A stretch of DNA of 42,641 bases, taken from the NCBI GenBank assembly GCA_017443585.1, contig JAFSYV010000054.1, positions 1 to 42,641 of the forward strand, written 5' to 3'. The notes below the pieces were generated by a model. It was given only the letters and a program-made list of their open reading frames with translations, searched no databases and was not told the origin of the DNA. The stretch is from Lentisphaeria bacterium. Its GTDB lineage: Bacteria > Verrucomicrobiota > Lentisphaeria > Victivallales > Victivallaceae. Numbering within the stretch: the stretch's first letter is position 1; each line of letters opens with the position of its first letter. A program made the translations under genes and the position numbers. Below, piece after piece: positions 26,253 to 33,618 of the stretch.

Positions 26253-26549
26253 TCACTCCCCCTGTCGGTTGACCTTTTCGCCGTGCATGTAATCCGAAAA
26301 CACGTCGGCCACCACCGCGTCGTCCTTTTCCGCCTGCCGGAACTGCTTGACGCCTTTCTCGAGCTGTTCCTGAGCGTATCCGCTCATGGCGTACGAGACC
26401 ATGGCGAACTGTCTGGCCACGGCCCTGGAAAAGGCGATGACCATCATCACGGAAGCCGCCGCCAGCATGACGCACAGCAGCACGTATTCCATGGTGACGG
26501 CCCCACGGGCATCCGTCAGAAAACGGCGTATTTTTCCGAAAAAACGCAT
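26253..26549 (-). CDS. flp: Flp-type prepilin (second Flp-like subunit)
   Basis: 98 residues from the ATG at 26549; an upstream TTG at 26564 would add five residues and overlap GGAAGGGG, the likely ribosome site. DARGAVTMEYVLLCVMLAAA is a clear Flp prepilin signal: Gly16|Ala17, Glu21-Tyr22, hydrophobic helix. The tail of about 50 residues is charged (EQLEKGVKQFRQAEKDDAVV), longer than the usual short Flp tail, so it may be a minor pilin. It precedes the second TadE-like gene by four bases. Confidence 0.83.
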   Translation of the reverse strand: MRFFGKIRRFLTDARGAVTMEYVLLCVMLAAASVMMVIAFSRAVARQFAMVSYAMSGYAQEQLEKGVKQFRQAEKDDAVVADVFSDYMHGEKVNRQGE

Positions 26550-26573
26550 GGCCCCTTCCGGCAAAGCGGCGAT

Positions 26574-27158
26574 TTACCGAGTGAACAGACTGCGATACTG
26601 GCGGGCGGTCGTGCCGCCGATATCCATCATCAGGGCGCCGAATTTTTCGATGCTGTGTCCGGCCTGAACCGCCTTCTGCTTGTCGCTGTAGGACATTTTC
26701 GAGATGGCGTCGTAGGTGTGCTTGCCCAGTTCATACAGGATCGTGGTGCAGTCGGCCTGATTGGTGAGCCGCCAGCCGAGGAGCTTTTCCGTCATGCCGC
26801 CGAAAAGCTCCGCCGTCTCGTAATACTCGGAAGGAATGTACTTTCTCAGGCGCATGGCGAACTCCTTGGCGAACTTCGCCCGGTTGTTCTGAAGCCCCAG
26901 CTGGATCAGGTCCCAGCAGATGGAGGCCGCAAGTTCGCAGTTCTCGAGGACGCCGGTCACCTTCTTGAAGGCTTTCATGCCCTTGGGACTCAGCTTCGTC
27001 AGATTGTCTTCCAAAGCCTCCTTTCCGGCCTCCCGGATCCTGGCCTTCACCACCTTCTGGAGGAATTCGGCGGCTTCCTGCTTGGTCATCTCGGCGCGCG
27101 CGGCCACGGGAAAAAGGAGCGCGGCGCAGATCACGGCAAAAACGATGTTTCTTTTCAT
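26574..27158 (-). CDS. Secreted helical protein of unknown function in the Tad operon
   Basis: 194 residues from the ATG at 27158, with GGAG nine bases upstream; a GTG two codons earlier is less likely. A signal peptide (MKRNIVFAVICAALLFPVAARA) is followed by an all-helical, Lys-rich mature part with two Cys residues (ENCELAASICWDLIQLGLQN) that could form a disulfide, and later ADCTTILYELGKHTYDAI. No family recognised. It lies in the run between another secreted orphan and the second Flp-like gene. A periplasmic assembly or substrate role in the Tad machine is inferred from position only. Confidence 0.7.
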   Translation of the reverse strand: MKRNIVFAVICAALLFPVAARAEMTKQEAAEFLQKVVKARIREAGKEALEDNLTKLSPKGMKAFKKVTGVLENCELAASICWDLIQLGLQNNRAKFAKEFAMRLRKYIPSEYYETAELFGGMTEKLLGWRLTNQADCTTILYELGKHTYDAISKMSYSDKQKAVQAGHSIEKFGALMMDIGGTTARQYRSLFTR

Positions 27159-27183
27159 TTCCACTCTCTCCTGATATCTTGAT

Positions 27184-28158
27184 TTACTTGGTGTTGCAGA
27201 CGAATTTTTCGCTGAGGAAGAGACAGACGAAAAAGGGCTTGCCCTGCGGCGGTATCTGGATCAGCACCAGCATTTCGGGCAGCACCCGCGAAGCGAATCC
27301 CAGAAGCATTCCCTGCTTCGGGTTCCGGAAATAGAGCACCGGAAGCATCCCCTGCTTCACACGGGCGGGCAAAGCGGAGTAAACTCCGGCGGGGTAAACA
27401 TCTCCGGCCGGAAAGGCAAAATACCCCTCGAGGGCCTTTTTCTCGCCCTTCCAGAGGAGCAGGGCGATCTCGCCGGCCTTCAGGGCATCGGGCTTGGCTT
27501 CGGCTTTGATGAAGCGGCGCAGCAGGGCGAATCTGAGGGCGGCATTGGCGCAGACCTGTTCGGGATCATTCTCCCTGGCAAAGGCGGCCAGCGTGAAGTT
27601 TTTGGCCGTTTCGGGGAAACACTTGCGGAACTTGGCCGTCACGGCGGCGGTGTTCTGCATCAGGATCTGATCCAGCCCGCCCTTGACGGGAGCGATGGCC
27701 TGAGGATTTTCTCCTTTCTTCAGCGTTTCGCCCCGGAAACGGCCGCCGGTCATGAAGACGAAGTCCTCGATCCGGGGGACCCGCTCCACATTGTCGGTCT
27801 GGAACAGGAAAAGATTATCCTGAAGCGGGTTGTAAAAGGCGTAGATGCCGCTTTGCGCGGTCTGAGGCCCCTTGAGCAGCAGCGCGTGGGCGAAAAAGTC
27901 TTCGACAAAGGGCGCGGAACCGTCCGATCTCATCAGCGGTCCGAAGGTATCGTTCCAGCGGCGGAAGGCTCCGACGGTCATCCAGTCCTGAAGCGCTTTC
28001 CCCGGCAGGGCGGCAACGGCAAGTCTGGCGGCGGCCACCCGCTCAGCGGGAGTCATGACCTGCGCGGCGGACTTCTTCTGTGCCGCGGGAGCGCCGTAGG
28101 CTCCGGCGACGCCGAAGAACAGCGTCAGCGCAAGAACACTCAGAATGTGTCTTCTCAT
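27184..28158 (-). CDS. Secreted protein of unknown function in the Tad operon
   Basis: 324 residues with a signal peptide (MRRHILSVLALTLFFGVAGAYG). The mature part shows EDFFAHALLLKGPQTAQSGIY, FYNPLQDNLFLFQTDNVERV and a C-terminal LVLIQIPPQGKPFFVCLFLSEKF cut here for length; it reads as a mixed alpha/beta protein. I recognise no family. It starts 24 bases after the TadG-like stop and ends 25 bases before the next secreted orphan. Candidates are an accessory envelope protein or an exported substrate of the machine. Confidence 0.7.
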   Translation of the reverse strand: MRRHILSVLALTLFFGVAGAYGAPAAQKKSAAQVMTPAERVAAARLAVAALPGKALQDWMTVGAFRRWNDTFGPLMRSDGSAPFVEDFFAHALLLKGPQTAQSGIYAFYNPLQDNLFLFQTDNVERVPRIEDFVFMTGGRFRGETLKKGENPQAIAPVKGGLDQILMQNTAAVTAKFRKCFPETAKNFTLAAFARENDPEQVCANAALRFALLRRFIKAEAKPDALKAGEIALLLWKGEKKALEGYFAFPAGDVYPAGVYSALPARVKQGMLPVLYFRNPKQGMLLGFASRVLPEMLVLIQIPPQGKPFFVCLFLSEKFVCNTK

Positions 28159-28182
28159 TTCATTTTCCTCCTTGTTTTTGGC

Positions 28183-29649
28183 TCAATGGTACAAGAGACC
28201 CCTTGCACTTCGAAGATCAAGTTGCGAATAACCGGAAAAGTGATCGCGCCCGGCGAACTGCCGGGTCGCACCCAGTTTTCCGGCGAGAGATTCCAGCAGA
28301 TCCGGGGAGGCCGTGTTCTCTTCGCGCAAAGGCAGAAAGACGGCGTCCCAGTCGGTGACGCGGAGATTTTCCCGGTCGGCGATGGAACCCCGGTTCCGGT
28401 ATTCCCCCTCGCGCCACCCCTCCAGGCGGTAGCCGGCCCGTGCGGCGGAAACGCCCCACATGGTCTGTCCGCCGCCGCCCACGTTGAAGGCGGAAAAGAT
28501 TCCGGATTGCTCCCGACCGCCGAAAATGAAGGCGAAGGGATTGTTCAGGGGCCGGGAAACGCCCACCACCAGGGCGCCGTCGGCCCGGAAGAAATTGCCC
28601 CCCAGCACTTTGGGCTTGGCGGCAACTCCGTTGAACAGAGCATCACGGGCCGCCTCGCCCGTCACGGGACCGACCGGCAATTCGTGGATCCCGCCGAATA
28701 CGCAGCCGGACGGGGAGTGCCACCAGATCTGGTTGTAAGTGAACCACATGGCGTTCAGCGAACTGCCGGTCTGGACGTAATCCCGCTTGAACCCCTCGTT
28801 CGCGGTCTGCCGGAGCCACACATCGGCGCCCCGGCCGAGGATCTTCTGCGCTCCGCCGGTGAAATCCCCGAAGCCGAAGAAACGGTTTTCGTCCCCGCTC
28901 AGGGTCTTCAGATAGGCGCTTCCCTCCTTCAAATCGTGGATGTGCCAGCGGATCTCCCGTTTGTTTTTCACGCTTTCGTCATTGGGCGTCAGGGAAATAT
29001 TCGCCTTGACGGTGAACTCGACGGCATTTTCGATGCGTTTTTTCAGTCCGGCGATCAGATTTTCTTCGGCCTTGTTCATGGAAAGGATGCTTTCCCGGAG
29101 CGAAGCAAGGCTGCTTTCCGGATTCACGGCCGCCCCGACGTTCGCGTACGCCTGCAAAACGGGGATCCACTCGTTCCGGGCGCCGTTGAGGCGGATGAGC
29201 TGGTGGACCACTTCCCCGCCGCCGCCCGCGCCGGAAACGCCCACGCGCCAGTGGGCGCCCTCGACACGGGGATGACAGGCGCAGATATTCTGGTAGGCCT
29301 GGGTGACGTTCCGTGCGTTGTTCCAATGGACGAGCACCTGGTTCAGCCAGCGTTCCACGATGTGATCCATCTGACGCCGGGTCATCATCACATAATTCCA
29401 TGCCATGGCCCGGTTGATGACCGCGATGCGGCTCAGGGTGTCCGCCTGGACCAGGGCGGCGGAATAGGCCGCGGCGTCGGCGGCATTCTGCAGTTCGATG
29501 CGCCGGCGGACCGTTTCGCCGCAGGCGTAGACCGCGAAGCCGAAAAGAAAGACGATGAGCGAGGCCGTCACCGTGAAGGCGAAGGCCACTCCGCTGTCGT
29601 CGCGCGCCAGAGCGCACAGCCGTTGTTTGAATATGGAAGCTGCGGTCAC
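28183..29649 (-). CDS. TadG-like pilus-associated protein
   Basis: 488 residues. The N-terminus has the TadG/Tad layout: DDSGVAFAFTVTASLIVFLF, then RRRIELQNAADAAAYSAAL, the highly typical NAADAAA segment of TadG proteins. The Glu at mature position 5 is missing, as often in TadG, so it may not be processed. The remaining 400 residues are Gly-rich and extracytoplasmic; I see no von Willebrand A domain, which many TadG proteins carry. It overlaps the first TadE-like gene by four bases. Confidence 0.82.
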   Translation of the reverse strand: MTAASIFKQRLCALARDDSGVAFAFTVTASLIVFLFGFAVYACGETVRRRIELQNAADAAAYSAALVQADTLSRIAVINRAMAWNYVMMTRRQMDHIVERWLNQVLVHWNNARNVTQAYQNICACHPRVEGAHWRVGVSGAGGGGEVVHQLIRLNGARNEWIPVLQAYANVGAAVNPESSLASLRESILSMNKAEENLIAGLKKRIENAVEFTVKANISLTPNDESVKNKREIRWHIHDLKEGSAYLKTLSGDENRFFGFGDFTGGAQKILGRGADVWLRQTANEGFKRDYVQTGSSLNAMWFTYNQIWWHSPSGCVFGGIHELPVGPVTGEAARDALFNGVAAKPKVLGGNFFRADGALVVGVSRPLNNPFAFIFGGREQSGIFSAFNVGGGGQTMWGVSAARAGYRLEGWREGEYRNRGSIADRENLRVTDWDAVFLPLREENTASPDLLESLAGKLGATRQFAGRDHFSGYSQLDLRSARGLLYH

Positions 29650-30179
29650 TCTTTCACCTTACAGGGTTTCGCCAGACTCATGCGTTCGTGGAAGATCAGA
29701 TGAGGTCCGGTGAATTCGTCTCCGAATTTCTGCGTCGAGATATGGGAACCCGGCTGTTCACGGGTAAAAGCCGCGGGATCGAGTTTGTATCCGATGATCT
29801 GAGCCGCGAAGGGAATGACCAGCGGAAAGGCGAATTTCAGTTCCGCATCGCACCTCCAATTCTCCTCGGACACCTTGAACTCCAGCAGCCGGTCCTTTAC
29901 CGGTTTGGAGTCCGGATCGGGCATGAGCACGCCCTCCCGTAAGCCGTCGGGGGCGGCAGCCAGCCAGGCCAGCACCCGCAGCGCCGCTTTTCGCCCCGCT
30001 TCCTCGATTTTGCTTTCGGGAAGGGGCAGCGCCGCACGGGCCGCGGCGTAGGCCGCGTAGCTCGCCACCTGACGCGCAACGTGGATGTGAGCGATCTGAA
30101 GCGCCCCGAAAGTCAGCGCCAGCAGAAGAGGCATGACGATCACTGTTTCCATGAGCATGGACCCTTTTTCCCCTTTCAT
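29646..30179 (-). CDS. TadE-like pseudopilin (first copy)
   Basis: 177 residues from the ATG at 30179, which overlaps the TadV stop as ATGA, with GGAG nine bases upstream; a longer frame to 30260 lies inside tadV. KGSMLMETVIVMPLLLALTF is a TadE prepilin signal with a very short leader: Gly6|Ser7, Glu11 at mature position 5. HVARQVASYAAYAAARAALP follows as in TadE/TadF proteins. Predicted TadV substrate, acting at the inner membrane in pilus priming. Confidence 0.85.
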   Translation of the reverse strand: MKGEKGSMLMETVIVMPLLLALTFGALQIAHIHVARQVASYAAYAAARAALPLPESKIEEAGRKAALRVLAWLAAAPDGLREGVLMPDPDSKPVKDRLLEFKVSEENWRCDAELKFAFPLVIPFAAQIIGYKLDPAAFTREQPGSHISTQKFGDEFTGPHLIFHERMSLAKPCKVKE

Positions 30180-30724
30180 CGGGAATACTCCCCGATCACA
30201 CGCAGCAGCAGCGTGGTCCAGATTCCGGCCGCGATGGCGATGCCGAAAGGGACCCGGCATCTTTCGTCGGATCTTTCCGGCAAATTCTTCCGGCCCTCCG
30301 CCCGGTCATAGCGCCAGTCGAAAGCACAGCGGAAGAGGTGCTTCAGGCGGGCCGCATCGGTCAGGCCGGCGAGCTGCATTCCCACACCGAGGAACAGCCC
30401 GAAAAGGGAGGTCAGCACCAGCATGGGAAAGACCGCGGGCCAGCCGGCAAGGAGCCCGCCGGCGAAGAGGAACTTCACATCTCCGGCTCCCGCAGCCCGG
30501 AGCAGAAAGGGGAGCAGCAGGACTCCGCCCGCAACGGCGCCGCCCAGAAGTCCGTTGAGCAGCAGGGGGATCCCGCCCGCAAAAAGCAGATACCCCAGGA
30601 TGACGACGCTCCCTCCCAACGTCAGATGATTGGGAAGTTTCCGGGTCTTCCAGTCGTTTTTTCCCAAAACAAAGAGCCAGGGGGTCGCCGCAACGATCAC
30701 ATAGACTGTGGGCGTGATCTGCAT
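30176..30724 (-). CDS. tadV: TadV/CpaA prepilin peptidase
   Basis: 182 residues. An A24-family aspartic prepilin peptidase without the methylase domain, as in Tad systems. The two catalytic Asp residues are visible: Asp24 in NDWKTRKLPNHLTL and Asp82 in GAGDVKFLFAGG. Several membrane helices surround them, followed by a basic loop and a last helix (GIAIAAGIWTTLLLRVIGEY). It should cut the three Flp-like and two TadE-like leaders of this operon. It starts 19 bases after the first flp gene. Confidence 0.93.
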   Translation of the reverse strand: MQITPTVYVIVAATPWLFVLGKNDWKTRKLPNHLTLGGSVVILGYLLFAGGIPLLLNGLLGGAVAGGVLLLPFLLRAAGAGDVKFLFAGGLLAGWPAVFPMLVLTSLFGLFLGVGMQLAGLTDAARLKHLFRCAFDWRYDRAEGRKNLPERSDERCRVPFGIAIAAGIWTTLLLRVIGEYSR

Positions 30725-30743
30725 CCTGGAGCGGAAGAGTCTC

Positions 30744-31046
30744 TTACTTGTGCATGCTGTCGTGAAACTCGGAAGCCTTGGAGGAATCCTCGGACTGCTT
30801 CTGCTGGGTCTGGTCCAAACTGGTCTTGGCGCCGGAATGGTCGCCGGAGGCGCCTTTGGCCGCCACGTCGAACATGCCCACGATGGTCTTGCCGAACATG
30901 GCCACCGCGACCACGCAGGCCGCCGCGATAAGCACGGCGACGATCACATACTCCATCATGACGGCGCCTTTTTCTTCGCCGAAAATTCTGCGCAACGCCT
31001 TACCCGGAAACGACTTGTTCCAGCGTTTGAGAGAATTGGATCTCAT
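30744..31046 (-). CDS. flp: Flp-type major prepilin
   Basis: 100 residues from the ATG at 31046, with AAGG nine bases upstream; a longer frame to 31199 runs into the promoter. EEKGAVMMEYVIVAVLIAAA is a textbook Flp prepilin: Gly27|Ala28, Glu32-Tyr33, hydrophobic helix, then GKTIVGMF. The tail is about 45 residues of Ser/Gln/Lys-rich sequence (QTQQKQSEDSSKASEFHD), longer than in classical Flp. As the first gene after the promoter it is probably the most expressed and hence the major pilin. Confidence 0.9.
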   Translation of the reverse strand: MRSNSLKRWNKSFPGKALRRIFGEEKGAVMMEYVIVAVLIAAACVVAVAMFGKTIVGMFDVAAKGASGDHSGAKTSLDQTQQKQSEDSSKASEFHDSMHK

Positions 31047-31180
31047 TTTCAAAACCTTTCCTGAAGTTTGGGACCGGCGCATATCGTCAGACGTCCCTTC
31101 TACATTTACACGGATGCCTCCCCGGTCCACGCTGCCTCGGAAGCCTGCGGAAACCGAACCCGAAAAGCATCCTGCCGGTA

Positions 31181-31209
31181 AATATAGCACCCACTTCACT
31201 GAATTTCAA
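31181..31209 (-). promoter_or_regulatory. Sigma-70 type promoter of the Tad operon
   Basis: On the minus strand TTGAAA (31209-31204), a 17-base spacer and TATATT (31186-31181). It lies about 135 bases before the first flp start codon and directly after the terminator of the upstream gene. No other comparable promoter is evident in the 22.5 kb that follow. Confidence 0.7.
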
Positions 31210-31230
31210 GCACATTGGAGAAAAAATGCG

Positions 31231-31252
31231 AAAAACGCCCCCGCACGGAGGC
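31231..31252 (-). terminator. Rho-independent terminator of the upstream small gene
   Basis: On the minus strand GCCTCC and GGGGGC form a 6-bp stem (one G-U pair) around GTGC, followed by GTTTTT and a second T-run nearby. It isolates the gene at 31356-31652 from the Tad promoter 22 bases on. Confidence 0.6.
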
Positions 31253-31355
31253 AAATCCGGCGGACGGGTCGCCGAGTTGTCGTGACCGGGCAGGCAAAAT
31301 TCCTCCTGCTGCCCAAAATGAGCGCGCCGCCGGGTTCCGTATGCGGCAGGCGCCG

Positions 31356-31652
31356 TCACTCGATCACGCCGTCACCGATGTTGAGACTCTCGGGGTCGGA
31401 ACCTGCGTCTTCCGCCGACGCCTTGTTTTCCAGGGAACACGCCGGAATGAAACCATCGGGCAGGCATGCCGCGAGCGCCGCCTCCAAGTCGGGAAAACAT
31501 GCGGCTGTCCGCCGTTCCCGGATCAGCCGGAATCCATGAGCGAGGCAAAGCGAATGTCCCGGCAGCAGAAATCCGGCAAGCGTCTTCGTCTCGCGGATGT
31601 CGCAGATCCGCCGCAAAGCCTCGAAGTCAGGATGTTCGGTAGAATTCGTCAT
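31356..31652 (-). CDS. Small hypothetical protein
   Basis: 98 residues. A strong ribosome site, AAGGAGGAG, lies about seven bases before the ATG, and a terminator follows the gene, so it is a self-standing unit. The sequence (HPDFEALRRICDIRETKTLA, CLAHGFRLIRERRTAACFPD, a Cys-containing helical core and an acidic tail ending IGDGVIE) matches no family I know. No signal peptide or membrane segment. An imperfect palindromic repeat lies 70-150 bases upstream. Confidence 0.6.
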   Translation of the reverse strand: MTNSTEHPDFEALRRICDIRETKTLAGFLLPGHSLCLAHGFRLIRERRTAACFPDLEAALAACLPDGFIPACSLENKASAEDAGSDPESLNIGDGVIE

Positions 31653-32163
31653 CGCCGCTCCTCCTTGCAGTTTAACGTTTGTTTCGGGTTCTTCGCTTTG
31701 CTGCCAATTCAGCAGTCAACAGGCCTGATAGGCCGTACAGGCCCGATAGGCAGTGCGAGGCTGTTTGCGTCTATCCGGCTTATCCGGTCTGTCCGGCCAA
31801 TTTCCCCTTCCCCTTGCTCCTTTCCTCAAGGCGGGCTGCGGGCATACGCTCTTTTATGCCGCCGTTCCGCACGAAATAACGTGGGGAAGTTTTGGGGAAG
31901 AATCGGGGATTTTGAGGCAAAAAAATGGTACACCCATAGCAAACGGCGAGGAATCAAGTTTACCCTCGGAAAAACCATCTTCCGCCCCGTTTGGCTCCTT
32001 CCGGTATCTCCGGGAGCCGCAATGACGGGGTAACATAACCTCCCCTCAATGGTACTTCGTGGCACCTCAAGCCTCCACTTTGGAATAAAAGTGTATCGCA
32101 AGTCGCAATAAATACTCTCAGGACTTTTTTGTGGGGGAACGAGAGATGGAAGGTGATTGTTTG
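31653..32163. other. Intergenic region between divergent small genes
   Basis: 511 bases. It contains the palindromic repeat at 31722-31798, a GGCTCC/GGAGCC hairpin at about 31991-32016 and a copy of the short motif TGGTACTTCG near 32048. A minus-strand open frame at 31826-32101 has no ribosome site and crosses the hairpin, so I do not call it. No clear promoter seen. Confidence 0.4.
31722..31798. repeat. Imperfect palindrome of GATAGGCC-type units
   Basis: Two 28-base arms (31722-31749 and 31771-31798) are imperfect reverse complements separated by 21 bases. Each arm is itself built of about three units of 8-10 bases of the type GGCCTGATA / GGCCCGATAG. A related element lies at 33001-33055. 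Confidence 0.6.
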
Positions 32164-32457
32164 ATGGTTTCGATCGACCGGAGGAAGACTGTTCTGACGG
32201 ATGGCTCCGAATTGTCCAAGGAGATTCTGTGGGGCGGCGAGAACCTGAAGCGGGCGATGGACGGCGACGGCGATTTCATTATGTCCCTTGTTAAAGAGAT
32301 GAAAGTCCTGGCGGATGAAATAGACCGCTTTCTGGAAGCCTCTCCGAATATCTCAATGATCCGATTGCTTGCCGGAGATGAATATCTGCATTGCTTTGAT
32401 TTGATTCTTCGACAATACTACAAAAACTACAGATTTGCAAAGTTGAAGTGGGTCTGA
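32164..32457 (+). CDS. Small hypothetical protein
   Basis: 97 residues from the ATG at 32164, with GGAAGGTGA seven bases upstream; in-frame starts at 32146 (ATG) and 32131 (GTG) are weaker. One of only two plus-strand genes in the window. It is acidic and helical (ENLKRAMDGDGDFIMSLVKE, EMKVLADEIDRFLEASP, FDLILRQYYKNYRF), with no signal peptide or membrane segment and no family I recognise. Confidence 0.55.
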   Translation: MVSIDRRKTVLTDGSELSKEILWGGENLKRAMDGDGDFIMSLVKEMKVLADEIDRFLEASPNISMIRLLAGDEYLHCFDLILRQYYKNYRFAKLKWV

Positions 32458-32617
32458 AGCATCCTAAAGATACCTCTGATGGTACTTGATGGTACTTCGG
32501 AAAGGCTTTTCGGGCGAGGAACTGGTACATAGGCAGAGAACGAGAAATTTTCGGAGAAGTCGTCCTTGCTTTTGAGCATACCGCTCACCGTGTCCCCGAA
32601 TTGCCTCACCACTCCAT

Positions 32618-32986
32618 TTACCTCCGCCAATCCTTCCAGAGCGTTTCACGGATCTCCATGTCCCGGAAATTGACCATGCGCAAGAGGAGGAAGTTCCCGG
32701 CAAACATCGTACCCCATCCCCGGATGAGCGCCAATGGCTTTCCCCAGTCATCGGCACAAAACTCGAAGGTCACGCTCTCTCCGTGACAGCGCCAGCGCAT
32801 GACCGGGGCATGGCGATAAACAAACGGGAGCAGGGTTTCGCGGGCGGCGTAATGAGAGAATTCGGCGATGACATCTTTCGGCACGCCCAATTTGGCGGCG
32901 TTGCCGCCCCGCCTGAGCCACATTTCGTGTTCGTCGATCTGAAACCAGATCCCGGTTTCGTAATTTCCCCAGAAGCCTTCTTTCAT
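32618..32986 (-). CDS. Hypothetical protein
   Basis: 122 residues. GAGGTGA lies a few bases before the ATG. Trp-rich soluble protein (GFWGNYETGIWFQIDEHEMW, RGGNAAKLGVPKDVIAEFSH, VMRWRCHGESVTFEF) that could be a small alpha/beta domain; no family recognised. It follows a small membrane-protein gene by 39 bases, and that gap is filled by a palindromic repeat, so the two are probably cotranscribed. Confidence 0.6.
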   Translation of the reverse strand: MKEGFWGNYETGIWFQIDEHEMWLRRGGNAAKLGVPKDVIAEFSHYAARETLLPFVYRHAPVMRWRCHGESVTFEFCADDWGKPLALIRGWGTMFAGNFLLLRMVNFRDMEIRETLWKDWRR

Positions 32987-33000
32987 GGCATCACCTCATG

Positions 33001-33055
33001 AATAGGCCGGATAGGTAATGGACGTTTACACCCTATCGGGCTTATCCTGCCTATT
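33001..33055. repeat. Imperfect palindrome related to the one at 31722-31798
   Basis: AATAGGCCGGATA (33001-33013) is the reverse complement, with one mismatch, of TATCCTGCCTATT (33043-33055). The right arm has three near-repeats (CCTATCGGG, CTTATCCTG, CCTATTC). The right arm also codes for the last residues of the gene at 33026-33253. Confidence 0.55.
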
Positions 33056-33253
33056 CTTCTCTGCCCGCGCCCGAGTCCCCTCTTTCATACTGTGCCCCCA
33101 GCCGCCGCCGGGATAACGCAGGCACTGCGCCTCATAGCTCAACTTCGCCCACAGCCGGTACGGGAGTCCGATGACGCCCCAGAAAAGCGCCTCCAACAGC
33201 AACATAATCAATGCCAAGAGCCAATATCCGACGTTGGTGATCCATTCTTTCAT
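33026..33253 (-). CDS. Small membrane protein
   Basis: 75 residues from the ATG at 33253, with AGGG eight bases upstream; an ATG two codons earlier overlaps the ribosome site. One long hydrophobic segment (WLLALIMLLLEALFWGVIGL) is followed by a basic tail. The last nine residues, NRQDKPDRV, are encoded by the palindromic repeat at 33001-33055, so the repeat seems to have replaced or extended the original C-terminus. Function unknown. Confidence 0.5.
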   Translation of the reverse strand: MKEWITNVGYWLLALIMLLLEALFWGVIGLPYRLWAKLSYEAQCLRYPGGGWGHSMKEGTRARAEKNRQDKPDRV

Positions 33254-33328
33254 TCTCATTACCCTGTTAAATCTGGTCAGAGACGGCTAATTACTTGCGT
33301 GTATGCCTGTTCCTTATGATAAAGGGAA

Positions 33329-33390
33329 AAGGTTTTGCGTCATCGATTCTGTTGGAGAAAGGTCAAACCCGGTGATCACGCAAAAACCTT
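33329..33390. repeat. Inverted repeat of about 16 bases
   Basis: AAGGTTTTGCGTCATC (33329-33344) pairs with GATCACGCAAAAACCTT (33374-33390) apart from one bulge and one mismatch, across a 29-base loop. It lies between the small membrane-protein gene and the zinc-ribbon remnant. It could be a transcription stop for the minus-strand genes to its right or the scar of a small mobile element. Confidence 0.4.
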
Positions 33391-33500
33391 GCATCGGAAG
33401 GGACTCCGTGGTGGAGAAACGAGGCAGAAAAGACTGCTGGAGACACCACTGGGCAGTATTCTGCGGAGGTCGCGTTGAAACTGCATTGGGAAATTCTAAA

Positions 33501-33608
33501 AAATTCCCGTCAGTAACGGCACTTGATCGCCTCAGCCAGGACCTCTTCCCCGCAGAACGGACATCTTTTCGCGGGTCTATTGCTTATAATCCAAAGTGTC
33601 TCAATCAT
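33501..33608 (-). pseudogene. Truncated zinc-ribbon paralogue, interrupted at its fourth Cys
   Basis: From an ATG at 33608 the minus strand reads 32 residues including RPAKRCPFCGEEVLAEAIK and CRY, then TGA, then REF. The two intact genes to its right read [23 protein letters not shown] and [23 protein letters not shown]. So this is a third copy of the same zinc ribbon in which the last metal-binding Cys codon is TGA; no homologous sequence follows. No convincing ribosome site. Most simply a decayed duplicate. Confidence 0.55.
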
Positions 33609-33618
33609 CCGGCCGAAT

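Noticed and set aside
31826..32101. 91-codon minus-strand frame in the intergenic region
   Set aside because: No ribosome site, crosses a hairpin, and its composition is unlike that of a protein gene.
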